DNA of 64,000 nt from Agromyces archimandritae (GTDB taxonomy: Bacteria > Actinomycetota > Actinomycetes > Actinomycetales > Microbacteriaceae), in the NCBI RefSeq assembly GCF_018024495.1, contig NZ_CP071696.1:1612001-1676000 (forward strand). Direction: 5' to 3'. The notes beneath the pieces are model-generated. The model saw only the letters and a program-made list of their open reading frames with translations. It was not told the DNA's origin and ran no database searches. A program made the position numbers and the translations under genes. Positions 10,784-19,467 of the stretch are shown piece after piece; position 1 is the first letter of the stretch, and every line of letters starts with the position of its first letter.

Positions 10784-11943
10784 GTGACCGACCGACCAGG
10801 AACCTTCGACGGGGTGCACCGCCGAAACCTCTCGAAAGTACTCGGCCTCCTCCACGACGACGGCCCCCTCTCCCGCGCACGCCTCACCGCCCTCACCGGC
10901 CTGAACCGATCCACCATCGCGAGCCTCGTCGCCGAACTCGACGGCGCCGGCCTCGTCGCCGAGCGGGCCCCCGACCCCACCAACCGCGTCGGACGCCCCT
11001 CCCCGTCGTCGCCGTGCGACCCGAGACCGTCGCGATCGCCGTCAATCCCGAAGTGGATGCCGTGACCCTCGCCGCCGTCGGCCTCGGCGGCGAGATCCCC
11101 GTGCGCACCCGCATCGACGCCGATGCGCTGCCCACCCCGGCATCCACCGCCGCCCTCGTCGCCGACACCGTCGAACGCTGGCGCACCGGGCCCCTCGGCG
11201 GGCACCGCATCGCCGGCATCGGCCTCGCCGTGCCCGGGCTCGTGCGCGCCGAAGACGGCCTCGTGCGCCTGGCGCCGCACCTCGAATGGGCGGATGCGCC
11301 GCTCGCCCGCATGGTCGCAGACGCCACCGGACTGCCCGCATACGTCGGCAACGACGCGAGCCTCGGCGTCATCGCCGAACACCGCTTCGGCGCCGGCCGC
11401 GGCATCGCCAACCTCATCTACCTGAACGGCGGCGCCAGCGGCATCGGCGGCGGTCTCGTCATCGGCGGCACCCCCGTCGGCGGCGCGCACGGCTACGCCG
11501 GCGAGTTCGGGCAGAATCGCCCCGGCGCCGCCGCCGGCGACCGCCGCGCCGACGGCGGCGTGCTCGAAGACGAGGTGAGCCGGGCCCGGCTCCTGGATGC
11601 CGTGGGGCTCCGCGCCGCCGACGAACCCGCCCTCGCCGCCGCCCTCGCGGCATCCGCCGACCCCGCCGTCGCCGCCGAACTCGACCGCCAGCGCCGCATC
11701 CTCGCGACCGCGCTCGCGAACGCCGTCAACGTGCTGAACCCCTCGCTCGTCGTCCTCGGCGGGTTCCTCGCCACCCTCGCCGAGCACGACCTCGCCGGGC
11801 TCGAGGCATCCGTCGCCGCCCAGGCCTTCTCGGCCGCCTCCGAAGACCTGGCCATCCGCACCGCCGCCCTCGGCGAAGACCGCCTGCTCATCGGCGCCGC
11901 CGAACTCGCCCTCGCCCCCCTGCTCGCCGACCCGCTGGGCTGA
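10784..11943 (+). pseudogene. ROK-family regulator (XylR/NagC type), broken by a frameshift
   Basis: The first frame gives a winged helix-turn-helix (LSRARLTALTGLNRSTIASLVAEL) and reaches NRVGRPSP, then drifts off. From about 11005 the next frame resumes as VVAVRPETVAIAV and continues through the ROK sugar-kinase-like domain (GIGLAVPGLV, VGNDASLGVIAEHRFG, GGASGIGGGLVIGG) to 11943. One missing C in the run TCCCC near 11000-11004 explains the break, so this is either a genuine one-base mutation or a sequencing error. Apart from that it would be about 386 residues, normal size. The zinc-binding cysteines found in many ROK proteins are missing. It is divergent from the permease/GH3 operon, so it is the natural candidate regulator. 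Confidence 0.85.
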
Positions 11944-11981
11944 GGCGGCGCCGCCGCGCCCCGCGCCCCGGTGCGGCGAGT

Positions 11982-12050
11982 TCACAGAACTCACCGCTAC
12001 TCACAGAACTCATCGGTACTCATCGAATACACTGATACTCACAGAACTCA
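11982..12050 (+). repeat. Three direct repeats upstream of the ATPase gene
   Basis: TCACAGAACTCA occurs at 11982-11993, 12001-12012 and 12039-12050. The last copy abuts the ribosome binding site of the following gene. A TACTCATCG motif also recurs between copies. They may be operator sites. Confidence 0.7.
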
Positions 12051-12061
12051 TCGGAGGCGCG

Positions 12062-13150
12062 ATGACGCTCAATCCGTTCCGCCCGACCGCCGGTGCCGAG
12101 CCGCCGCAGCTGATCGGCCGCGCCGGCGTGCTCGATGAGTTCGAGTACGGTCTGCGCATCAGGTCGGGCGCACCCGGTCTGCTGACGATCTTCACCGGTG
12201 CGCGGGGCGTCGGGAAGACCGTCATGCTCGGCGAGGCGGAAGATGCCGCCCGGCGAGCGGGTTGGGCGGTCATCTCCGAGACGGCGACGCGCGGCTTCCT
12301 GGGTCGTATCGGCGCTGAGATGAAGCGCCTCATCGAAGAACTCGGCGCAGGGCCGAGCATCCGACGCATCACGGGCATCGGCTTCGGCGGATTCTCGGTG
12401 CAGACCGAGCTCGCCCCCGAGCAGCAGGCCGGATGGCGACAGTTGGGCGAGGAGCTCCTGCGTCTGCTCGACGAGCGCGGAACCGGGCTCGTGATCACGC
12501 TCGACGAGATCCATGGCGCCGACCGCGACGAGCTCGCGCAACTGGCCGCCTCGGTGCAGCACTTCATCCGGGCGGGTCTGCCGATCGCACTGGTCTTCGC
12601 CGGCCTCCCGGCGGCGGTGTCGGATCTCCTCGACGAGGGCGTCGCGACGTTCCTCCGCCGCGCAGACCGCATCGACCTCCATGCTGCGACCGTCGACGAC
12701 GTCGCGGCCTCGTACCTCGAGACGTTCGGCACCTTCGAGCATCCCCTTCCTCCGACCCTCGTGCGCGAGGCGGCGGAAGCCACGGGCGGGTTCCCCTTTT
12801 TGATCCAGCTCGTCGGCTACCACCTGTGGCAGGTGGCCGAAACGACTCCTGGGCCGCTTTCGGCGGCGGAAGTCGGTGTCGCCATCGCGGCCGCGCGCCG
12901 GAGGAACTCGCGGGTCGTCATCGACGCCGCCCTCGCCTCTGCGTCGCAGAAGGATCTCGCGTTCTTGCGCGCAATGGCCGTCGACGACGGCCCTTCGAAG
13001 ACCGCGGACCTCGGCAAACGCCTCGGCGATCCGTCGAACGCGATCGGCAACTACCGGGCCCGCCTCATCGATGCCGGTCTCATCGAGTCGGCCGGGCGCG
13101 GGCTGGTGGACTTCGCGGTGCCCGGGCTACGGGAGCGCATGCGCGCATGA
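12062..13150 (+). CDS. P-loop ATPase (Orc1/Cdc6-like, STAND/AAA type)
   Basis: 362 residues. Walker A GARGVGKT (about 48-55) and Walker B LVITLDEIH (about 143-151) are intact. The C-terminal third looks like a winged-helix module (KTADLGKRLGDPSNAIGNYRARLIDAGLIE, then DFAVPGLRERM). The layout matches archaeal-type AAA proteins widespread in actinobacteria, often next to toxin-like or mobile genes; function unknown. A GGAGG ribosome binding site precedes the ATG. Three direct repeats upstream suggest autoregulation. Its GC content looks slightly lower than that of its neighbours. Confidence 0.8.
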   Translation: MTLNPFRPTAGAEPPQLIGRAGVLDEFEYGLRIRSGAPGLLTIFTGARGVGKTVMLGEAEDAARRAGWAVISETATRGFLGRIGAEMKRLIEELGAGPSIRRITGIGFGGFSVQTELAPEQQAGWRQLGEELLRLLDERGTGLVITLDEIHGADRDELAQLAASVQHFIRAGLPIALVFAGLPAAVSDLLDEGVATFLRRADRIDLHAATVDDVAASYLETFGTFEHPLPPTLVREAAEATGGFPFLIQLVGYHLWQVAETTPGPLSAAEVGVAIAAARRRNSRVVIDAALASASQKDLAFLRAMAVDDGPSKTADLGKRLGDPSNAIGNYRARLIDAGLIESAGRGLVDFAVPGLRERMRA

Positions 13151-13218
13151 CCTCGGGTGCGGATGCCCGAGGGCGTCCACAGGTGCGGATGCCCGGCGGC
13201 ATCCGCACCACGACCTCG

Positions 13219-13375
13219 GGAGTGTTGCGGAACTCCGTGCGCGGCGAGGACGTGCGACGGGCGACCGGATGCAAGGCGGAGGAGGAGAGCCTCACTGGAG
13301 GTGAGGCCGACGACGACAACGCCGCAAACGGCCGCCCGTCGTGCGCCGCAGCGCGTGCGGAGTTCCGCAACACGC
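13219..13375. repeat. Nested palindromic (MITE-like) element
   Basis: The ends GTGTTGCGGAACTCCG and CGGAGTTCCGCAACAC are perfect inverted repeats about 157 bp apart. Inside are a second imperfect pair (GTGCGACGGGCG / CGCCCGTCGTGC) and a central hairpin GCCTCAC-TGGAG-GTGAGGC. The whole element would fold into one long cruciform. Only one copy is in this window, and no gene lies within it. Confidence 0.7.
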
Positions 13376-13376
13376 C

Positions 13377-14207
13377 CTAGAACAGCTCGTCGGCGAGGGC
13401 CTCGAGGGTCGGCACGGGGTCGCTGCGGAGCACCTGCGCGCACACGTGCGAGGCGCCCGCGTCGAGGTGCTTCCGGAGCGCGGCGGCGAGGTGCGCGGGG
13501 GTTCCCCAGACGGCGAGTTCGTCGATGAGGCGGTCGCTGCCGCCGTTGGCGATGTCGTCTTCGGTGAAGCCCCAGCGGAGCATCGTCTTCGTGTAGTTCG
13601 ACAGCTTCAGGTAGCGGTCCAGCGCCTTGCGGCCGATCGCGCGGGCGTGCTCGGCGTCGTCGTCGGCGAGCACCATGACCTCGGGGGCGAGCAGCTTGCC
13701 GGCGCCGAGGACCTCGCGCGCCCATGCGGTGTGGGCGGGCGGGGTGAGGTAGGGGTGGCTACCGAGGCTGCGGGCGGCGGCGAGCTCCAGCATTTTCGGG
13801 CCGAGCGCGGAGAGCACGCGGCGGCCGGCGGGCACGCCTTCGGCGTCGAGCACGTCGAGGTAGTCCGACATCGCGGTGAGCGGCGTGCGGCGGTCGGCGT
13901 TGGATTCGGGATGCCCGCTGCCGATGCCGAGGAGGAAGCGGCCGGGGTGGCGCGCCTCGAGGCGGCGGAAGGATGCCGCGGCGGCGCGGGCGTCGGCCGT
14001 CCAGATGTTCACGATGCCGGTGGCGACGACGATGCGTTCGGTGGCGTCGAGCGCGGCTTCGGCTTCGGCGAGTTCGGCGCCCGGCGATCCGCCGACCCAG
14101 AGGGTGCCGTAGCCGAGGCGTTCGACCTCGCGTGCGAGCTCCGGGGTGGCGTCGGTGCGGCGTGCCCAGACGCCGAAGGTCCCGAGTTCGTGTTGTTCGA
14201 CCGTCAT
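13377..14207 (-). CDS. Luciferase-like (LLM class) F420/flavin-dependent oxidoreductase
   Basis: 276 residues. Signatures of the actinobacterial TIGR03620-type subfamily are visible: GTLWVGGSPGAELAEAEAAL, the strand IVVATGIVNIWTADA, and the RFLLGIGSGHPE loop. Such enzymes use F420 or FMN; the substrate cannot be told from sequence. It is a single gene, with its stop just outside the palindromic element at 13219-13375 and its start 150 bp from the divergent SDR operon. Confidence 0.87.
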   Translation of the reverse strand: MTVEQHELGTFGVWARRTDATPELAREVERLGYGTLWVGGSPGAELAEAEAALDATERIVVATGIVNIWTADARAAAASFRRLEARHPGRFLLGIGSGHPESNADRRTPLTAMSDYLDVLDAEGVPAGRRVLSALGPKMLELAAARSLGSHPYLTPPAHTAWAREVLGAGKLLAPEVMVLADDDAEHARAIGRKALDRYLKLSNYTKTMLRWGFTEDDIANGGSDRLIDELAVWGTPAHLAAALRKHLDAGASHVCAQVLRSDPVPTLEALADELF

Positions 14208-14275
14208 CCCGCCACGCTACCCGGGATCGCGGCACCCCCGGCCGGATCGGCGGAATCCATGCCTCCGGGTCGTGC

Positions 14276-14302
14276 TACGCTGCATACCGACCAGACGGTA
14301 CG
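14276..14302 (+). promoter_or_regulatory. Promoter and TetR-type operator, site 1
   Basis: TACGCT (14276-14281, likely -10) followed directly by CATACCGACCAGACGGTACG (14283-14302). The same palindrome recurs at 17823, 33092 and 48015. Here it controls the SDR-TetR operon and so probably mediates autoregulation. Confidence 0.7.
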
Positions 14303-14355
14303 GACCGGTGGAAGCCGCCGCACCGACGACCCGAGCACACGACGGAGTGGATGCC

Positions 14356-15093
14356 GTGCAGAGATTCGACGGCCGCGTCGCCCTCATCACCGGGGCGAGC
14401 CGCGGCATCGGCTACGCGATCGCCGAACGACTCGTCGCCGAGGGCGCCGAGGTCGTCATCACCGGGCGCGACCCCGAGACCCTCGCGGCGGCGGCCGAAC
14501 GCCTCGGACCGGCCGCGAGCGGCATCCCGGGCCGTGCCGACGACGACGAGCACCGCGAACGCGTCTTCGCGCATATCGCCGAACGCCACGGCCGCCTCGA
14601 CCACCTCGTGAACAACGCCGGCATCAACCCCGCCTGGGGGCCCGCGCTCGAGCTCGAAGCATCCGTCGTCCGCAAGATCCTCGACGTCAACGTCGTCGCC
14701 GCCCTCGACTGGACGCGCGGCGCCGTCGCCGCCGGCCTCGCCCGCTCGGTCGTGAACCTGGCGAGCCTCGCCGGCACGACCTCCAGCCCGAACATCGCCT
14801 TCTACGGCGTCTCGAAGGCGGCCCTCATCAACCTCACGATGCAGCTGGCCGCCGAGCTCGCCCCCGGCATCCGCGTGAACGCCGTCGCCCCCGCCGTCGT
14901 GAAGACCAAGCTCGCGCGTGCGCTGTACGAGGGCCGCGAGGCATCCGTCGCCGCCGAATACCCGCTGCAACGGCTCGGCGAGCCGGCCGATGTCGCCGGC
15001 CCGGTCGCGTTCCTCCTCTCCGACGACGCGGCCTGGGTCACGGGGCAGACGCTCCGCATCGACGGCGGCGCGAGCATCCGCTCGTTCGGATGA
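14356..15093 (+). CDS. Short-chain dehydrogenase/reductase
   Basis: 245 residues from a GTG that has a GGAG ribosome binding site 8 nt upstream (GTG 14347 is an alternative). Rossmann motif TGASRGIG, NNAG at LVNNAGINPAW, catalytic Ser and YxxxK in NLASLAGTTSSPNIAFYGVSKAAL (written as two parts: Ser near 140, Tyr-Gly-Val-Ser-Lys near 153). The C-terminal WVTGQTLRIDGGAS is typical of 3-ketoacyl-ACP/CoA reductase-like SDRs. Likely oxidises or reduces a hydroxyacyl/ketoacyl intermediate of the regulon. Confidence 0.88.
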   Translation: MQRFDGRVALITGASRGIGYAIAERLVAEGAEVVITGRDPETLAAAAERLGPAASGIPGRADDDEHRERVFAHIAERHGRLDHLVNNAGINPAWGPALELEASVVRKILDVNVVAALDWTRGAVAAGLARSVVNLASLAGTTSSPNIAFYGVSKAALINLTMQLAAELAPGIRVNAVAPAVVKTKLARALYEGREASVAAEYPLQRLGEPADVAGPVAFLLSDDAAWVTGQTLRIDGGASIRSFG

Positions 15094-15119
15094 CGCGGGC
15101 GCTGGTGAAGGATGGACGC

Positions 15120-15704
15120 ATGAAGGACTCCAACGTCGCCGAAGCCGTCACCCGCGCCGCCGTCGAACTGTTCGCCGCGCAAGGCTACGCGAACACCAGC
15201 GTGCAGCAGATCGTGGCCGCCGCCGGCGTGACGAAGGGCGCGATGTACCACTACTTCGAGTCGAAGGACGACCTGCTCTTCGGCATCTACGAGCGCATGC
15301 TCGCCCTGCAGAAGACGCACCTCGACGAGATCATCGCCCGCGGCGGCCGGCCCGATGAGGTGCTGCGCGACGTGTGCGTCGACGTCATCGAGACCTCGAT
15401 CGACTTCCTGCCCGAGGGCACCGTGTTCTTCCGCAGCCTGAACATGCTGACTGCGCCCCGCCAGCAGGAGGTCACGCGCCGCCGCCGCGCGTACAACGAC
15501 GAGTTCGCCGCGATCCTCGAGCGCGGGCAGCGCGAAGGCCTGTTCCGCACCGACATCCCTCGCCCGGTGCTCATCGCGCACTTCTTCAGCGACGTGCACT
15601 ACCTCTCGCACTGGTACGACCCGAGCGGCCCCGAATCCAAGCAGACGGTCGCGGCGCAGCTGACCGATCTGTTCCTCACGAGCATCAGGAGTGCAGATGC
15701 CTGA
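15120..15704 (+). CDS. TetR-family regulator, candidate master of the operator regulon
   Basis: 194 residues. Helix-turn-helix TSVQQIVAAAGVTKGAMYHYF near residues 27-47, followed by a ligand-binding domain of the kind found in regulators of acyl-CoA catabolism. It lies in the operon whose promoter carries operator site 1, so it likely represses itself and the other three operator-bearing promoters. The ATG has an AAGGA ribosome binding site; its stop overlaps the next gene's start. Confidence 0.9.
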   Translation: MKDSNVAEAVTRAAVELFAAQGYANTSVQQIVAAAGVTKGAMYHYFESKDDLLFGIYERMLALQKTHLDEIIARGGRPDEVLRDVCVDVIETSIDFLPEGTVFFRSLNMLTAPRQQEVTRRRRAYNDEFAAILERGQREGLFRTDIPRPVLIAHFFSDVHYLSHWYDPSGPESKQTVAAQLTDLFLTSIRSADA

Positions 15705-16788
15705 CACCATGCGCGCCTGGCGGGTCGCCCGCCTCGGCGAACCCGAGTCCGTCCTCGAACTGCACGAAGTGCCCGTGCCGGTGCCGGCCGCCGGCGAGGT
15801 CGCCGTGCGCGTGCGGGCGGTCGCGGTGAACTTCCCCGACGTCCTCCTCGCCCGCGGCGAGTACCAGGTGCGGCCCGAGGTGCCGTTCGTGCCCGGCATC
15901 GAGTTCGCGGGCGAGGTCGTCGGCGTCGGTTCGGGTGTGGATGCCGTGGCGCCCGGCGACCGGGTCGTCGGCTCGGCGATCGGGGTGCTCTCGGAGTTCG
16001 CGGTGCTGCCGGCCGAGGCCGTGCACCCCGCACCGGACGCCCTCTCCGACGCGGAGGCCGCCGCGCTCACCATCGCGTACCAGACGGCCTGGTTCGGCCT
16101 GCACCGGCGGGCCGGCCTCGCCGCCGGCGAGACGCTGCTCGTGCACGCCGCCGCCGGCGGGGTGGGCACCGCGGCCGTGCAGCTCGGCGCCGCCGCCGGT
16201 GCACGCGTCATCGGCGTCGTCGGGAGTGCCGCGAAGGCCGAGGTCGCCCGTGCGGCCGGGGCCGACACGGTGATCGTCCGCGGCGACGGCGACCTCGTCG
16301 CCGCGATCAAGGCGGCCGCCCCCGGCGGCGTCGACGTCGTCTTCGACCCGGTCGGCGGCGACGCCTTCGCCGCGTCGACGAAGACGATCGCCTTCGAGGG
16401 CCGCATCGTCGTCGTCGGCTTCGCCGGCGGAACGATCCAGCAGGTGCGCCCCGAGCATGCACTCGTGAAGAACTACGCCGTGCTCGGCCTGCACTGGGCG
16501 CTCTACCAGCAGCGGCGGCCCGATCTCGTGGACGCCGCGCACGCCGAACTCGCCCGCCTCGCCGATGCCGGTGCGATCCGCCCGTTCGTCGAGCTCGTGC
16601 CGTTCGCCGAAGCGCCTGCGGCGATCCAGCGCCTCGCGGGCGGGGCGACGACGGGCCGCCTCGTCATCGATGTGGCGGGGGTGGATGCCGGTGCTCGCTC
16701 GGCCGGCTCCGCCGCGTCGGCGGTGGATGCCGCCGGCGGGGTTTCCGGCGCCGCCACCGGTGCCGCGACCGGGGCGGGCGCTGCATGA
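15697..16788 (+). CDS. Zinc-free NADPH:quinone oxidoreductase / medium-chain dehydrogenase
   Basis: 363 residues of the MDR superfamily, quinone oxidoreductase branch: VNFPDVLLARGEYQVRP, FVPGIEFAGEVVGVG, and the NADPH-binding AAAGGVGTAAVQLG. Cysteine zinc ligands are absent. It probably reduces an alpha,beta-unsaturated intermediate (enoyl-CoA reductase-like). The ATG overlaps the TetR stop, with AGGAG upstream. The last 30 or so residues are an alanine/glycine-rich tail encoded by GTGGATGCCG words. The stop overlaps the next start (ATGA). Confidence 0.88.
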   Translation: MPDTMRAWRVARLGEPESVLELHEVPVPVPAAGEVAVRVRAVAVNFPDVLLARGEYQVRPEVPFVPGIEFAGEVVGVGSGVDAVAPGDRVVGSAIGVLSEFAVLPAEAVHPAPDALSDAEAAALTIAYQTAWFGLHRRAGLAAGETLLVHAAAGGVGTAAVQLGAAAGARVIGVVGSAAKAEVARAAGADTVIVRGDGDLVAAIKAAAPGGVDVVFDPVGGDAFAASTKTIAFEGRIVVVGFAGGTIQQVRPEHALVKNYAVLGLHWALYQQRRPDLVDAAHAELARLADAGAIRPFVELVPFAEAPAAIQRLAGGATTGRLVIDVAGVDAGARSAGSAASAVDAAGGVSGAATGAATGAGAA

Positions 16789-17519
16789 GCGCGCTCGACG
16801 GGCGCACCGCCATCGTCACCGGCGCCGCCCGCGGGCTCGGCGCCGAGTACGCCCGCATCCTCCACGACGCCGGGGCGAACGTCGTCATCGCCGACCTCCT
16901 CGAAGAAGAAGGAGCGGCCCTCGCCGCCGAGCTCGGAGCCCGGGCGCGCTTCGAGCGCCTCGACGTGACCTCGGAAGAGGAGTGGGAGCGCGTCACGGCA
17001 TCCGCACTCGACGCCTTCGGCGCGATCGACGTGCTCGTGAACAACGCCGGCATCGCCAACGCGGCACCCATCGAGCACTTCACGCTCGCCAAGTGGCGCG
17101 CGGTGATCGAGGTGAACCTCACCGGCACCTTCCTCGGTTGCCGCGCCGTCGTGCCGGCGATGAAGGCCGCCGGGCGCGGATCCATCATCAACATCTCCTC
17201 GGTCGAGGGCCTGCGCGGAAGCCCCGCCCTGCACGGATACACCGCCTCGAAGTTCGGCGTGCGCGGCCTCACGAAGTCGCTCGCCGTCGAGCTCGGGCCG
17301 GCCGGGATCCGCGTGAACTCGGTGCACCCGGGCCTCATCCTCACCGAGATGACGACGCGCATCGACCCCGACGACCTCGTCATCCCGCTCGGCCGGGCGG
17401 CGCTGCCGGCCGACGTCGCCGGAACGATCCGCTTCCTCGCCGGCGACGATTCCGCCTACACGACGGGCGCCGAGTTCGTCGTCGACGGCGGCATGACGGC
17501 GGCGATCGCCCACCGCTGA
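16785..17519 (+). CDS. Short-chain dehydrogenase/reductase
   Basis: 244 residues. TGAARGLG cofactor motif, VNNAGIANAAP, catalytic NISSVEGLRG and YTASKFGVRG (YxxxK), and ending AEFVVDGGMTAA. Resembles 3-alpha(20-beta)-hydroxysteroid dehydrogenase or glucose-dehydrogenase-like SDRs, but substrate assignment is not safe. Last gene of the SDR-TetR-MDR-SDR operon, translationally coupled to the MDR gene. Confidence 0.88.
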   Translation: MSALDGRTAIVTGAARGLGAEYARILHDAGANVVIADLLEEEGAALAAELGARARFERLDVTSEEEWERVTASALDAFGAIDVLVNNAGIANAAPIEHFTLAKWRAVIEVNLTGTFLGCRAVVPAMKAAGRGSIINISSVEGLRGSPALHGYTASKFGVRGLTKSLAVELGPAGIRVNSVHPGLILTEMTTRIDPDDLVIPLGRAALPADVAGTIRFLAGDDSAYTTGAEFVVDGGMTAAIAHR

Positions 17520-17633
17520 GGGGCGCCCGCGGCGCGGGCCGTCCGCCCGCTGCCGCGCCCCCGCGCTCCCGCCGCGCTCTCCGTGCCGCTGCCCCTGACT
17601 CCGCTCGCAGCCCGTTCTCCTACGCAACCTCCC

Positions 17634-17721
17634 TTGCGCAATGCAGGAACGGAACCGTGTCGCGGGCGGCGCTGCCGCATGGGCACCGGCGACACGCCGG
17701 GTGCGTTCCTGCATTGCGCAA
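17634..17721. repeat. Palindromic repeat family B, copy 1
   Basis: 88-bp element bounded by TTGCGCAATGCAGGAACG and CGTTCCTGCATTGCGCAA, with an inner stem GTGTCGC/GCGACAC. Other copies: 23060-23144, 24150-24236, 33171-33255. Confidence 0.85.
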
Positions 17722-17772
17722 GGACAGATTGCGCACGGCGACATTGCGCACGGGGAGATTGCGCGGGGACAG
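17713..17772 (+). repeat. 15-bp tandem repeat, four units
   Basis: ATTGCGC recurs exactly every 15 nt (17713, 17728, 17743, 17758); units are ATTGCGCAAGGACAG, ATTGCGCACGGCGAC, ATTGCGCACGGGGAG and ATTGCGCGGGGACAG. The first unit is the right arm of family B copy 1, which seems to have seeded the array. Confidence 0.8.
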
Positions 17773-17822
17773 AGGTGCAGGGGCACGTGGATCGGCGGGA
17801 CGATCATGGTGCGCAACACCGA

Positions 17823-17853
17823 CATACCGTCTGGTCGGTTTTTGCGGTACTGT
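17823..17853 (+). promoter_or_regulatory. TetR-type operator site 2 and promoter of the ABC importer
   Basis: CATACCGTCTGGTCGGTTTT (17823-17842), the reverse of the site 1 sequence over its core (ACCGACCAGACGGTA). A TACTGT (17848-17853) follows as probable -10 of the importer operon. Confidence 0.65.
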
Positions 17854-17902
17854 GGGGAGCGTTCGCAGTCCTGGGCAGTGAATCCGACACGAAGAGGTGC
17901 CG

Positions 17903-18733
17903 ATGTCCGACGCTCCACACGAAACCACCCCGACCCCGCCGCGGCTCGCGGTCGAGGGGCTCACGGTCGCCTTCGGCGGGCTGAGAGCCCTCGACGGGGT
18001 GGGCTTCGAGGTCGCCGACGGCGAGATCGTCGCCCTCATCGGCCCGAACGGCGCCGGCAAGACGACGGTGTTCAACGCGATCAGCGGCCTCGTGCGGCCG
18101 CGCGCCGGCACGATCCGCATCGGGGGGCGGCCCGCACCGGCATCCACGACCCGACTCCTGCGCCGCGGCGTCTCGCGCACCCTGCAGGGCCTCGGCCTCT
18201 ACGCGGGCATGACGGTGCTCGAGCAGGTGCTCGTTCCGCTCGCGGGGGTGCGCGCGGCGCGCGGTTCCGAGCGCGAGCGCGCGATGACGATGCTCGCCGA
18301 ACTCGGAATGGATGCCGATGCGCACCGCCCCGCCGACGCCCTGCCGTACCCCGAACGCAAACGCGTCGCCCTCGCGCGCGCCCTCGTCACGCGGCCGAGC
18401 CTGCTGCTGCTCGACGAGCCGGCCGGCGGGCTCGGCGGGGCGGACATGGCGCAGCTCGCCGAGGCGGTGCGGCGGGTGTCGGCGGGTGGATGCGCCGTGC
18501 TGCTCGTCGAGCACCACGTCGATTTCGTCATGGGGCTCGCCGATCGCGTCGTCGTGCTCGACTTCGGGCGCGTGATCGCGAGCGGGGCGCCGGCCGAGGT
18601 GCAGCGCGATCCGGCGGTCGAGGCCGCCTACCTCGGCGTGCCGCCGACGCCAGGACCGCCGACGTCAGGAACGGCGGCACCCGGAACGCCGACACCCGAA
18701 ACACCGGCACCCGGAACGGCGGTGCGCGCATGA
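17903..18733 (+). CDS. livG: LivG-type ABC transporter ATPase
   Basis: 276 residues. Walker A GPNGAGKT, Walker B LLLLDEPAGGL, His-loop LLVEHHVDFVM, typical of the branched-chain amino acid/carboxylate (HAAT) family. The signature loop reads LPYPERKRVALARAL in place of LSYGxQR, a weak C-loop but seen in this branch. The ATG follows a GAAGAGG ribosome binding site. A threonine/proline tail of about 30 residues follows the conserved domain. First gene of a five-gene operon. Confidence 0.9.
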   Translation: MSDAPHETTPTPPRLAVEGLTVAFGGLRALDGVGFEVADGEIVALIGPNGAGKTTVFNAISGLVRPRAGTIRIGGRPAPASTTRLLRRGVSRTLQGLGLYAGMTVLEQVLVPLAGVRAARGSERERAMTMLAELGMDADAHRPADALPYPERKRVALARALVTRPSLLLLDEPAGGLGGADMAQLAEAVRRVSAGGCAVLLVEHHVDFVMGLADRVVVLDFGRVIASGAPAEVQRDPAVEAAYLGVPPTPGPPTSGTAAPGTPTPETPAPGTAVRA

Positions 18734-19467
18734 ACGCCGACACCCGCAACACCCCCGCCCCGCTCCTCGAGCTCGACGCCGTGACCGTCGGCTACGGGGC
18801 GGCGCCGGTGCTGGAGGCGCTGAGCCTCGGCATCCACGAGGGGCAGCTCGTCGCCCTGCTGGGCGCGAACGGCGCCGGCAAGACGACCCTGCTGCGCACC
18901 GTCGCAGGCCAGCTCCGACCGAGCGGCGGTGCCGTGCGGTTCGCCGGCCGCCCGATCGACGCCCTCCCCGTCGAGGATCGCACCCGCGCCGGCCTCGCCC
19001 TCGTGCCCGAGGGGCGCAGCGTCGTCGCCGAGCTCACCGTCGACGAGAACCTGCGGCTCGGCGCGCTGCGCCTGCCGCCCCGCGAGCGGCGCGCGGCGAC
19101 GGCGGCGATGTACGCGCTGTTCGAACCCCTCGCCCGGCGTCGTCGCGCCGCCGGCCACGAACTGTCGGGCGGCGAGCGCCAGATGCTCGCCCTCGCCCGC
19201 GCCCTCGTCGCGCGCCCCCGGCTGCTGCTGCTCGACGAGCCGAGCCTCGGCCTCGCGCCGCTCGTGGTCGCCGAGCTGCTCGGTGTGCTCCGCGAGACGG
19301 CCGATCGCACGGGCCTCACGGTGCTCCTCGCCGAGCAGAATGCGGCGAGCGCCCTCGCGATCGCCGACCGCGGCATCGTCCTCGGACTCGGCGAGATCGT
19401 CGCCGACCGCCCGGCGTCCGAGCTCGCCGCCGACCCCGCCCTCCGCCACGCCTACCTGGGATTCTGA
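18730..19467 (+). CDS. livF: LivF-type ABC transporter ATPase
   Basis: 245 residues. Walker A GANGAGKT, signature LSGGERQMLALARAL, Walker B LLLLDEPSLGLAP, switch region VLLAEQNAASAL. Partners LivG in the heterodimeric ATPase. Start overlaps the livG stop (ATGA) and its stop overlaps the permease start (TGATG). Confidence 0.93.
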   Translation: MNADTRNTPAPLLELDAVTVGYGAAPVLEALSLGIHEGQLVALLGANGAGKTTLLRTVAGQLRPSGGAVRFAGRPIDALPVEDRTRAGLALVPEGRSVVAELTVDENLRLGALRLPPRERRAATAAMYALFEPLARRRRAAGHELSGGERQMLALARALVARPRLLLLDEPSLGLAPLVVAELLGVLRETADRTGLTVLLAEQNAASALAIADRGIVLGLGEIVADRPASELAADPALRHAYLGF

